Shown one piece after another: positions 9,124 through 18,162 of a stretch of DNA of 64,000 nt. Source of the DNA: Candidatus Sabulitectum sp. Lineage in GTDB: Bacteria; Fermentibacterota; Fermentibacteria; Fermentibacterales; JCC-6. The stretch spans positions 1-64,000 of the forward strand of contig JAGLDY010000051.1 of NCBI GenBank assembly GCA_023145375.1, in the 5' to 3' direction. Every line of letters starts with the position of its first letter. Positions within the stretch are counted from its first letter, which is position 1. The translations under genes and the position numbers were made by a program. The notes under the pieces are model-generated. The model worked only from the letters and a program-made list of their open reading frames with translations. It was not told the DNA's origin and made no database searches.

Positions 9124-10587
9124 GTGCAGACCGATCCGGTTAGTGCATCATCAGGGAATAGATCAGGGCATTTCCTCTTTGTTGATGTGCAGGCCGCAGG
9201 TTCTCCCGGGAAAGGTATTCTTCTTGAGGTTGCATGGAAAGAGGCAGGACTTGATGTCCACAGTTTCCTGGTAAGGAACACAGGAAGCGAAGGTATACCC
9301 TCCAGGGTAAAGCAGATAACCGGGATCTCTGATGAGGATGTGAATAGTACAGGAGCATTACAGCTGGAGGAACTGAGGAAGCTGTTTCCTGCTGCTGCCG
9401 GTCTTGGAGGCGAAGGTACTCCTCTTACTCTTATTGCTCACTATGCACCGTTTGAAAAGCGGTGGCTGGACTGGCTTACCGGTATGGATCTTGATATCGT
9501 CTGTACCAGGGAGCTGGCAAGGGAAAAAGTTCCCCAGCTTCTATCAGGAACATTGAGGGCTGTTGCAGGAGCTGCCGGTTATTCCCTTGGAGAGAAGAGG
9601 CGCGCTCTGGATCATGTCCTTGCCACAGAAGCGGTATTCCTGGCATTGGAGACAGGTTTCTCAAAGATCTCTGTTGCCCGGGAAGAGAGACTTTCTATTC
9701 CCAGCTGTCCAGGCATATACAGGTTCTTTGATCCCGACGACAATCTTCTGTATGTGGGGAAAGCGAAAAACCTCAGAAAGAGGGTTAACAGCCACTTTAC
9801 CGGAAAGCAGAAGGACAGGCACGGAGAACTTATTTCCCGCACCGGCAGGGTGACTTATGAGAAAACAGATACTGCTTTCCATGCGGCAGTTCTGGAGAGC
9901 AGACTGATCTATAAATTCTCCCCGCAGTACAACAGGATGGGAAGAGCAAGGGAAGAAAAATTCTTGTATATGTCAGGTGAAATGGACAGGGTGACAGCTC
10001 AACCCCTTGACTCCAGCTATTTCGGACCATTCTCAAGCGGGAGTCTAATAGAAGAATTTGCCCGACTGGTTTCGTTTATTAAAAGCAGGACAAATAATCC
10101 GACATTTGTTGAAAACCCAGGGCTGATAATGGATAAATCAGTGGTGCTTAAGGCCTTTGCACAGTGGCAGAAGAACCTGCGGGATTGTTCAGTTTTTCAC
10201 TATGGCTTGAAACTGCATACAGAGAGAAAAAGAAGAGAGAAAAGGGGCCTTGAAGAAAAGGCTGAACTCGCTGACGTAGAACAAGTTAAGCTGTATCTGG
10301 ATGGGCTGGTGGAAGCAGGCACTCTTCAATGCAGAAAGTCCGCAGTATACAGGTTGCTCCAGGGGTGCGAGATACGGTGGGAAAGTGCAAGTTGTGGAAG
10401 AGATGTGCATAAGTTTGTGGAAAACTCTCTAAACGGCCACTGGAGCCAGAGTAAACTGCAGACGATAAAAGTTATTCTGGCAGAGCTGAGAAGGGTTTAT
10501 CTGTCTGAAAGAGCTCCTGAGATCACAACCAGGTTTGGTACTGTAATAAAAGGAGAGGCTCTTGGGAATCTGCTGTCAGTGGTGTGA
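9124..10587 (+). CDS. DEDDh exonuclease-like domain fused to GIY-YIG endonuclease domain (UvrC/Cho-like)
   Basis: N-terminal FLFVDVQAAG...IPSRVKQITGISDEDV exonuclease-like fold; SCPGIYRFFDPDDNLLYVGKAKNLRKRVNSHF GIY-YIG motif; GTG start. Confidence 0.85.
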   Translation: MQTDPVSASSGNRSGHFLFVDVQAAGSPGKGILLEVAWKEAGLDVHSFLVRNTGSEGIPSRVKQITGISDEDVNSTGALQLEELRKLFPAAAGLGGEGTPLTLIAHYAPFEKRWLDWLTGMDLDIVCTRELAREKVPQLLSGTLRAVAGAAGYSLGEKRRALDHVLATEAVFLALETGFSKISVAREERLSIPSCPGIYRFFDPDDNLLYVGKAKNLRKRVNSHFTGKQKDRHGELISRTGRVTYEKTDTAFHAAVLESRLIYKFSPQYNRMGRAREEKFLYMSGEMDRVTAQPLDSSYFGPFSSGSLIEEFARLVSFIKSRTNNPTFVENPGLIMDKSVVLKAFAQWQKNLRDCSVFHYGLKLHTERKRREKRGLEEKAELADVEQVKLYLDGLVEAGTLQCRKSAVYRLLQGCEIRWESASCGRDVHKFVENSLNGHWSQSKLQTIKVILAELRRVYLSERAPEITTRFGTVIKGEALGNLLSVV

Positions 10588-10608
10588 TCGTCGCTGAAAA
10601 GTAACTCT

Positions 10609-11178
10609 TCAGCCGCCGGTTTCCCGGTGGCTCACATTTAAAAGGGCGGACATCAGTTTGTCGTGATAGCTGTTATTAAAGAACACGCTGCTTTCCATCT
10701 GCCCCTCCCTCTTAAAAACAAGTTTTCCGAGAAGTTTTACAGAAGAGGAGTTTTCCGGAACAACTGTGGTCTGGATCCTGTTCAGGTTAAGTTCCTGAAA
10801 GCCGAAGTTAAGGATACTCTTCAATGCTTCATTCATGAAGCCCGCCCCCTGATACTCTCTAAGAAGAGTAAAGCCTGTGCCTGCTTTTCCGTCCAGAAAA
10901 CTGAACTGCTCAAAACCTGCGGTACCTGCAAAATCTCCTGTATCCCTGATGAAAATTGACCAGATAAGATTGTAACCGTCACCGAACCCGTCTCTGCAGT
11001 CTTCAAGAATACCGGTGATGGCGTCCTCGCAGTCCAGAGGCGAACCCGTAAATCTCATTACCTCAGGGTCTGAATAGCAGAGGAAGAGCCCGGTTGAATC
11101 GTTCTGTGAAACCTGACGAAGGATCAGTCTTTCCGTATCAAGGGCAGGGAATTTATCAGGCCACGCAACAGAGCTCAT
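10609..11178 (-). CDS. GNAT N-acetyltransferase (RimJ/RimL-like)
   Basis: LDTERLILRQVSQND...GTGFTLLREYQGAGFMNEALKSIL...VVPENSSSVKLLGKLVFKREG. Confidence 0.85.
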   Translation of the reverse strand: MSSVAWPDKFPALDTERLILRQVSQNDSTGLFLCYSDPEVMRFTGSPLDCEDAITGILEDCRDGFGDGYNLIWSIFIRDTGDFAGTAGFEQFSFLDGKAGTGFTLLREYQGAGFMNEALKSILNFGFQELNLNRIQTTVVPENSSSVKLLGKLVFKREGQMESSVFFNNSYHDKLMSALLNVSHRETGG

Positions 11179-11202
11179 GTTCCTGTATTCTCCTGTTCCT
11201 TC

Positions 11203-13128
11203 TTACCGGGTGTCCCTGGTAATGACTGCAAAATTGTCCTGAATTCGGAATCTATCGCTCCGGATAAGTTCAGTACATACATCCACCACTCTGCCATCAA
11301 AAAGAGTATTCCTATTCGCGGCTAATTCCTCCAGAACTTCTTCCACGCTAAGAGCGCGGCGATAGGGGCGCAGGGATGACATGGCTTCAACAGCATCTGC
11401 AACGCACACTATCCGGGCTTCCAGCGATATCTCATCACCTTTAAGACTCTGAGGATATCCTGACCCGTCAAGGAACTCATGGTGCTGCAGGACTATATCC
11501 GCAATAGGCCATGGAAAATCGATGGTCTTAAGAATGTCATAACCGGTTCTTGGGTATGCCCGTATAACATTCAACTCTATCTCGCTTAGTTTCCCTGATC
11601 TGCTGAGGAATTCCTGGGGTATTCTGATCTTCCCGATATCGTGCACAATGGATGACAGATATACAGACTGGATCTTTTCCTCTGAAAGATCCATTTCCCG
11701 GGAGATGGCCCGGGCAAGTTCAGCAGTTTGCAGTTGATGGCCTATGGCGTAAGGGTCTCTCATCTCAATGATCTTTGAGATGGTAAAAACTGTAGCTTTG
11801 AAACTCTTCTCCAGTTGTTCGTAGCTTTCCGAAAGGCTGTTTCTAGCCTCTATCAAGGCTTTTTCTGCTTCTATTCGCTCGGAAATCTCAGCTTCCAGCC
11901 CCTGGTTCAGTATTGAGAGTTCGGCGGTTCGCTCCTGTACGATCTCTTCCAGGTGATCACGGTGCTCTTTCAGCTCAGCTTCCACTTTTCTTCGCTCAAC
12001 TATCTCTTCCTGAAGCTCAACATTTCTAAGTTGGCAGATCTCAGCTTCCTTTTGCCTCTTCTCCGTATCAAATCTCACCTGAAGGGAGGCAATTCGTTCT
12101 CTGCTCTGTGTGCTGAATAGTTCCTCTCTCTTCTCCAGGAAGTCTCTTGAAAAAGACAGTGCCTTTTGAAAATCCCCCCTGTCCTCAAAGAGGTCCGAAA
12201 GATACCCCAGGCCTGCGGCTTCCAGGTCTTTCGATCCTATCTCCCGGGAGAGGTTCAGGCCTTTCATTATCAATTCATCTGCTGATTCAAACTGGCCAAG
12301 TTTGATGTACATGGCTCCTGCGTTGATACAGGAAGCGGCAATTCCCCTGCGCTCAAGAAGTTTCTCTTTCTGGCTGAGAGCTTTCAGATAGTAGTCGAGC
12401 GCTTTTTCATAGTTTTCCTGTTTCTCGTACACTTTGCCGATGCTGCCGTAGGAGTTGCCGACACCCCTGACATTTCCTGTTTCCCCTCTCAATTTCAGAG
12501 CCTTTTCGTGTTGCTCCAGAGCCAGCACAAGATTGCCCATCTGTGTATGGATCATGCCTATATTGTTACAGCAACTGGAAATACCAAGTGAATCACCAAG
12601 ATCACTGTAAATGCTCATGGCCCGGTTATAGTCTTCCATTGCTTCAGCAAGGCGTTTCTGTTCTTTGTGGAGGTTGCCAATGTTGAGATGGGAGGAGGCA
12701 ATGCCTTTTCTGTCACCTATCTCTTTTTTGATACTCAGTGCTTTCAGGTAGTAGTTGAACGCTTCATCATAGTGACCCCGGTCAATATAGACATTCCCCA
12801 TGTTGTTGTAGGCTCTTGAGATATTTCGCTTGCTGTCCAGCTTTTCCCAAATCTCCAGCGAACTCTGGTGGCTTTCCAGGGCTTCGCTGTAGTCTCCATG
12901 AGCCCAGTACACGATACCCCGTGTATGATGGCTTTCGGCTATCTCGCTTTCCAGTCCAAGAGTCTGTGCAAGAGAAAGGGCTTCCTCTGCATGCTTTTCT
13001 GCATCCTCAAGGTCACTTCGGTACTCAATGACAGCCATCTGGTTGAGCAGCTTTATGATATCCCTGTCGCTGTCGGGAACAAGCCTTAGGTCCCTGAGTT
13101 CTTTCTTGAGGTCATGAATACTCTTCAC
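11203..13128 (-). CDS. TPR-repeat protein with coiled coil and C-terminal HD-GYP phosphohydrolase domain
   Basis: Repeated TPR units (YYLKALSIKKEIGDRKGIASSHLNIGNLH etc.) and HDIGKIRIPQEFLSRSGKLS...HHEFLDGSGYPQSLKGDEIS. Confidence 0.88.
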   Translation of the reverse strand: MKSIHDLKKELRDLRLVPDSDRDIIKLLNQMAVIEYRSDLEDAEKHAEEALSLAQTLGLESEIAESHHTRGIVYWAHGDYSEALESHQSSLEIWEKLDSKRNISRAYNNMGNVYIDRGHYDEAFNYYLKALSIKKEIGDRKGIASSHLNIGNLHKEQKRLAEAMEDYNRAMSIYSDLGDSLGISSCCNNIGMIHTQMGNLVLALEQHEKALKLRGETGNVRGVGNSYGSIGKVYEKQENYEKALDYYLKALSQKEKLLERRGIAASCINAGAMYIKLGQFESADELIMKGLNLSREIGSKDLEAAGLGYLSDLFEDRGDFQKALSFSRDFLEKREELFSTQSRERIASLQVRFDTEKRQKEAEICQLRNVELQEEIVERRKVEAELKEHRDHLEEIVQERTAELSILNQGLEAEISERIEAEKALIEARNSLSESYEQLEKSFKATVFTISKIIEMRDPYAIGHQLQTAELARAISREMDLSEEKIQSVYLSSIVHDIGKIRIPQEFLSRSGKLSEIELNVIRAYPRTGYDILKTIDFPWPIADIVLQHHEFLDGSGYPQSLKGDEISLEARIVCVADAVEAMSSLRPYRRALSVEEVLEELAANRNTLFDGRVVDVCTELIRSDRFRIQDNFAVITRDTR

Positions 13129-13225
13129 AGCACTGATCGCCTCACTTCAAAGTCTAAGCAGTAAATACTTACCCGGAGAGACAATACAGAGCACTGTGAT
13201 GCAGTGTCAATATGGAGAGATGCTG

Positions 13226-14419
13226 TCAGATGATCCCGGCTAAATTTGCCGATAGAATATCTGCCTGCTTTTCAGGGGAGTGGTTGGCAAGGACTTTTTC
13301 TCTTCCTGCCTTACCCAGGCGGTCTGCGATCTTTTTTCCGGAGAGCAGCATTGCCATCGCCTTTGACAGCTCCTCTGGAGATCCCGGTTCTACAAGGATC
13401 CCGCTTACCCCGTTCTCTATTAGTTCGGGTACACCGGAGATGCTGGTGGAGATACATGGTATTCCCATACCCATGGCTTCCATAAGAGCAACCGGGATAC
13501 CATCCATGTCTCCGTTCACGGCTTCAATACAGGGAAGAACAAACAGGGACGCTTCTGAAACAACCTTCAGCGTCTCCCCGGAGTTAAGCACACCTGTGAA
13601 CTCTACTGGAAGATCTTTGCTGTTCTCTCTGTATTCTTTCAGTTTTTCTCCGTCAAGGTCGGAGCCTATTACCACAAGCCTGCAGTCAATCTTCATTTGC
13701 TGGAGCAGGCGCATGGCTTCAATAAGTACGGGCACTCCCTTTTTTGGAACAAGCCCGCTTGCGGTGCAGACAGCCAGAGACTCTGGTGAAGAAGTTATTC
13801 TGCCGGGCAATCCGGTGGTGTCCAGCCCCAGTCGGGAAATGACTATTTTTTTCCGGTCTAATCCATATTCCATAAGGATATCCACATTGTACCGGGAGAT
13901 AGTAAAAACTCTGGAAGCATCGTTGAGAACCCTCCGCAGTCTTGTTTTACACCTTGGTACAAAAATATCTGTGGCGTGTGTGGTGACGGCATATGGGATC
14001 TGGAGGATTGAAGACATGATCCTTGCAATGTGAGCTTGATCCAGAGCGAAGTGAACATGTATCACATCAGGTTTCCATGACGGATCCATATTGTTCACAG
14101 CGCTGGAGGCAATAATGAAGTACCTGAGTTCTCCCTCTTTGAGTGCTTTTACAAGAGACCTGAAAAATCGAAGTGACTTTAAGAGAGGCATTACAAGTTG
14201 CCTCGCTGGACAGGTGAGATAGTTGAATCTCATGGTTTTCCGGATAACAGTCGAGTCGTTTCCAGGTTCGGTGGAAATGTTCTTCCAGAAATCAGCAGTC
14301 CTGTTGTTCTTCTTTTCCTCCGGGAGAAGAACTGAGACCTCATGTCCGCAGGTGGCCATGGTTTCGATCTCTCTTGTCACATAAGGGGGCATGAAGCCCA
14401 GCAGATAGAGGATCTTCAC
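13226..14419 (-). CDS. Glycosyltransferase family 4 protein
   Basis: HVHFALDQAHIARI, GLVPKKGVPVLIEAM, EAMGMGIPCISTSISGVPELIENGVSGILV. Confidence 0.87.
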   Translation of the reverse strand: MKILYLLGFMPPYVTREIETMATCGHEVSVLLPEEKKNNRTADFWKNISTEPGNDSTVIRKTMRFNYLTCPARQLVMPLLKSLRFFRSLVKALKEGELRYFIIASSAVNNMDPSWKPDVIHVHFALDQAHIARIMSSILQIPYAVTTHATDIFVPRCKTRLRRVLNDASRVFTISRYNVDILMEYGLDRKKIVISRLGLDTTGLPGRITSSPESLAVCTASGLVPKKGVPVLIEAMRLLQQMKIDCRLVVIGSDLDGEKLKEYRENSKDLPVEFTGVLNSGETLKVVSEASLFVLPCIEAVNGDMDGIPVALMEAMGMGIPCISTSISGVPELIENGVSGILVEPGSPEELSKAMAMLLSGKKIADRLGKAGREKVLANHSPEKQADILSANLAGII

Positions 14420-15681
14420 GGAGCTGCCATTCTGTCCAGGAACCGTGCCATCTTTCTTATTACATTTACCGCGGAGAATTTTTCCTCTATTCGTGCAACA
14501 TCAACCGGTACCCTGAGACCTGATGTCTTCCACTGATACTCAATATTCTCAAGCATTACCGCTATCTGCTCCACATCTGGATGAACCGTGTAGCCTCTTC
14601 CGGGATCTCTGATCCTTTCAGCCATAGCTCCCTCTGGAACAATACCCAGGATCGTTCTTCCCGACACCAGATACTCCGCAGTTTTGCTGGCATTTTTGTA
14701 GTGGCTGCCCTTCCTTGGATTGAGATACCCTATGAGAATGTCACAATCTCTCTGGAATTCCGGCACTTCACTCCATTTAAGGTGACCGTAATGGGTAACT
14801 CTGTTCTTAAGCGGTTCACTTTTCAACTTTGCCAGAGAAGAGGAATCTATACCCCCTGCCATTCGAACCCTCAGCAGTGATACGGGGTTTCTTTCGTAGA
14901 ACATTTTTAACCCCTCCAGCAGTTTTTCAGGAGAATGACTTGCAAAGAAGTTTCCCGTCCATCCTGCGGTAAGGTGTTCCTTATCGGATACAGGGGTATC
15001 AGCGATCTTGAGTCTTCTCGGGTCATAGGCATTCTCCGCTGAATGTGTTGGTGGGCAGATGTTCTCATACCTGTCTATGAAGTAGCCCGTGGAGGCTTCC
15101 GTCGTTGCGATTATTCCCCTTGCTTTGCGGACAACAGTTCTCTCCAGAAGAGATTCCACAAATCTGTTCAATCTGCTGGGCCACTCCACGTAGCTGTCCT
15201 CCAGCCAGAGGTCACCAAAGAAAGGAATGAACGGGAGAGCAGTTTCCTTTGCAGCGGACATCGCTATGAGGTGAAGGGAGTGATGGGGGCCGAATGATAC
15301 TATTGCATGGGGTTTTTCTTCTTCTATGATCGTTTTCAATACAGGAAGAACACTCCTCTTCCATGTAATTACCCTGTCGGGTATCAGAATGTAGTTGTGA
15401 GCCACAAACTTGATAAATCGTATCAGGGGGTTCTGGCTCGTGTTCTTAACGGAGTATCCTTCAATTTTCCTATTGCCGTGCTGAACCCGGATCACCTTAA
15501 GGGCCTCTGGCAATTCATCAAGAAGCGAAGGATCATTCTCCATACCCCGGGGATTCTTTGCGGTGACAACAATGACTTCCCAGTCATTCTCCGGCAGGTA
15601 TCTGCACATGTTCAGCACAACAGGAGTACCGCCTGATGAGAGAGGAGGGAAAGAATAGGCAAGAAGGATGAGTTTTTTCAT
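14416..15681 (-). CDS. Glycosyltransferase (GT4-like)
   Basis: LAYSFPPLSSGGTPVVLNMCRYLPENDWEVIVVTAKN; overlaps the downstream GT by 4 nt. Confidence 0.8.
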   Translation of the reverse strand: MKKLILLAYSFPPLSSGGTPVVLNMCRYLPENDWEVIVVTAKNPRGMENDPSLLDELPEALKVIRVQHGNRKIEGYSVKNTSQNPLIRFIKFVAHNYILIPDRVITWKRSVLPVLKTIIEEEKPHAIVSFGPHHSLHLIAMSAAKETALPFIPFFGDLWLEDSYVEWPSRLNRFVESLLERTVVRKARGIIATTEASTGYFIDRYENICPPTHSAENAYDPRRLKIADTPVSDKEHLTAGWTGNFFASHSPEKLLEGLKMFYERNPVSLLRVRMAGGIDSSSLAKLKSEPLKNRVTHYGHLKWSEVPEFQRDCDILIGYLNPRKGSHYKNASKTAEYLVSGRTILGIVPEGAMAERIRDPGRGYTVHPDVEQIAVMLENIEYQWKTSGLRVPVDVARIEEKFSAVNVIRKMARFLDRMAAP

Positions 15682-15683
15682 GA

Positions 15684-17114
15684 CTACCTCAGTTTCCTGT
15701 ACAAGTTTTTGAGAAGCTCGCTCTGCGGAGCCCAGTTGTACCGGTGAAGTGCAGCAGCTCTGCCGTTCTCCTGCATTCTCAGACGAAGAGATGGGTCTTT
15801 TGCAAGTTTCTCCACGGCGGAAGATATAGCTTCAGGTGATTCAGGATCAACAGTTATTCCGCTTTCAACCTCGTTCAGTACCCTCTTCAGTTCCGGGAAG
15901 TTACTGGAAATAATGGGAACTCCTGCCATCATGTATTCGTACAGTTTGTTGGGGAGAGAGTAGTAGTGATTAAGGCAGGTGTTTCTAAAGAGGATAAATC
16001 CAATGTCCGCATCCACTGTAATTTCCGGAAGCTCTTCCGAGGGAACCGGGGGAAGAAAGAACACCTTGTCTTTCAACTCCATCTCAACGGCCATCTTCTG
16101 GAGAGTACCGTTCCAGGAATCCATGCCGATGATGACGAATTTAACAGTGGGATCAGTGGTTAGCTTTGCTGCACGGAGAAGTTCCTCAAGACCTCTCTCC
16201 GGACAGACCACCCCCTGGTATAGGGCAATAATGGTGTCATTGTCAGCATTGATCAGAGTTCGCAGTCTCCCTTTCGCTGGAAGCTGGTCAAGTTTTTCAG
16301 GAGCATTTTCCACTATGGCAGGAATTTTCATTGAGGGGTACATCTGTTGCATTTTCCGCCCCCGCATGGGAGTTACAGCAATAACAGCATCTGCCACAGG
16401 GGCATACTTTTGCTCAATTCTTTTCAGCCTCAAACGGTTCAGCGGGTTGGTGGCAGTAAGATATCGTGAAGATTCAAGCCATAGTTCGTGGCTGTCGTAA
16501 ACGAGTTTGGCATTACGTTTTCCGGCGACGGAACCGCAGATCTCCAGTGTATCAAGATCGTTGGCATGATAAACATCAGCATTTACCTGCCATGCTGCCT
16601 TTCTCAGTCTTTTTTCCCAGGGGATGTCCCTCTGGAGATCGGCAATGAATCTTCGGAACCTGTTCTTTCTTATTGATCTGATCACACGGGCTTTGAGGGA
16701 AACATCCGAGTTCTCAGAGGCTTGAGCAACCCGGTTGCGAAGTGTTTCTTTAGCCTTTTTGAATACAGGAGGTCTCAGAATACGGACACCACTCGCCTCT
16801 TCTTCCTCTGAGGTTCCAGGTTCGGGCATGGCTATTACAGTTACCTGCCAGCCGTCTTCTGAGAGAGCGGTCATCTCTTTCTTTACACGGGCATCTGTGG
16901 AAAGACGGTTTTTTACCACCATGCAAACAGTACTCTTCGGCAAATTCCCTCCCTGTATGAATTGCATTACAGCCCGAACATAATTCTTAACGGGTTCCTT
17001 GCGCAGTGTGACTTTTATCAAATGCTTGGCTATACTCTGAGTTACTCTGGTGGTATTCTGGGAATAAGACGAAAGAGATGATTTGAAAATATCCTTTGTT
17101 ATGCTGGGGCTCAA
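15684..17114 (-). CDS. Glycosyltransferase family 4 protein (start uncertain; an internal ATG at about 16967 is an alternative)
   Basis: CMVVKNRLSTDARVKKEMTAL, LYQGVVCPERGLEELLRAA, NKLYEYMMAGVPIISSNFPELKRVL. Confidence 0.82.
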   Translation of the reverse strand: MSPSITKDIFKSSLSSYSQNTTRVTQSIAKHLIKVTLRKEPVKNYVRAVMQFIQGGNLPKSTVCMVVKNRLSTDARVKKEMTALSEDGWQVTVIAMPEPGTSEEEEASGVRILRPPVFKKAKETLRNRVAQASENSDVSLKARVIRSIRKNRFRRFIADLQRDIPWEKRLRKAAWQVNADVYHANDLDTLEICGSVAGKRNAKLVYDSHELWLESSRYLTATNPLNRLRLKRIEQKYAPVADAVIAVTPMRGRKMQQMYPSMKIPAIVENAPEKLDQLPAKGRLRTLINADNDTIIALYQGVVCPERGLEELLRAAKLTTDPTVKFVIIGMDSWNGTLQKMAVEMELKDKVFFLPPVPSEELPEITVDADIGFILFRNTCLNHYYSLPNKLYEYMMAGVPIISSNFPELKRVLNEVESGITVDPESPEAISSAVEKLAKDPSLRLRMQENGRAAALHRYNWAPQSELLKNLYRKLR

Positions 17115-18162
17115 AGACCACAGTACAGGTGGCTATCACTTCAATTTCAAAATGGTGGATGCTCTACGGAACGCAGGGCACGATATTGATATTGTACATT
17201 TTACAACAATACCTCAGAGGATCAGAGGTTCTCGTGCAGGTGGTTCGTTCTACATACTCAGACGGGTGTTGAAGTACAAGCCAGATCTGATAGTAATTAG
17301 TAAAAGTTATGTATTCATGATCCCTCTCAGGCTGCTCCTCTCTTTTCGAAAGTACCCGGTATTGTATCTGGACCACCTGGAGTGGCATGGAAGTACCGGT
17401 CTTATCCACCGGATAAGACGTTTATTTGTGTACTGGTTTCTTTCCAGCGGGAAGAGAGTATGGGTGAACAGTCGCAGTACTGCCACAGATGTGGTATCCC
17501 TTGGAATACCAGAGGAAAAGATATGTATTATTCCACCTGGTTTTCACAAGTTCGATCTTAACCCTGCGAACAGGAGATCAAAACCTGTAAAGATCCTTTC
17601 GGTAGGTACCATATGTCCCAGAAAGGACCAGCTTACTTTGGTGAAAGCCTGCGGTATGTTGGGAAACAGGGAATTCCAGCTGCTGATCCCAGGGGATGAA
17701 ACAACCCACAGGGATTATGTGGAGGCTGTTAGAAGGGAAGCAGACAGTGATCAACTTCGCGGTAAAGTTTCTTTCCCCGGCCACATCTCTCAGGATGATC
17801 TCCGGGATATGTATGATCAGAGTCACATACTTGCCAATTTGTCTCACTGGGAAGGATACGGGATAGCAGTGGCTGAAGCTTTGTGGGCAGGCCTTCCGGT
17901 TCTTGCTGCTGACGCAGGCTCCGTTCCCGAGCTTGTAACTCACGGAGAGAATGGTTTTTTAATACCGCCTGGAGACGTGGAAGGCTGTGCAGATCACTTG
18001 AAAAAATTGATTGATGATGATACACTGAGAGATAGAATGTCGGAAACTGCTCACAAAAGAGCTGAGAAGTATTTTACATGGTACGACACAGGAAGGGAGT
18101 TTGTTAAACTTGCAGAAGAAACTGCTGGTAGCAAAATTCGGCGGGACCAGCCTTACCAGTGA
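17083..18162 (+). CDS. Glycosyltransferase family 4 protein
   Basis: MKISFVMLGL, VGTICPRKDQLTLVKAC, EALWAGLPVLAADAGSVPELVTHGENGFLI. Confidence 0.87.
   Translation: MKISFVMLGLKDHSTGGYHFNFKMVDALRNAGHDIDIVHFTTIPQRIRGSRAGGSFYILRRVLKYKPDLIVISKSYVFMIPLRLLLSFRKYPVLYLDHLEWHGSTGLIHRIRRLFVYWFLSSGKRVWVNSRSTATDVVSLGIPEEKICIIPPGFHKFDLNPANRRSKPVKILSVGTICPRKDQLTLVKACGMLGNREFQLLIPGDETTHRDYVEAVRREADSDQLRGKVSFPGHISQDDLRDMYDQSHILANLSHWEGYGIAVAEALWAGLPVLAADAGSVPELVTHGENGFLIPPGDVEGCADHLKKLIDDDTLRDRMSETAHKRAEKYFTWYDTGREFVKLAEETAGSKIRRDQPYQ

Noticed and set aside
11203-13128. Repetitive DNA in the TPR gene considered as a tandem repeat array
   Set aside because: The repetition is at protein level (TPR units) with diverged nucleotides; not a DNA repeat or CRISPR.
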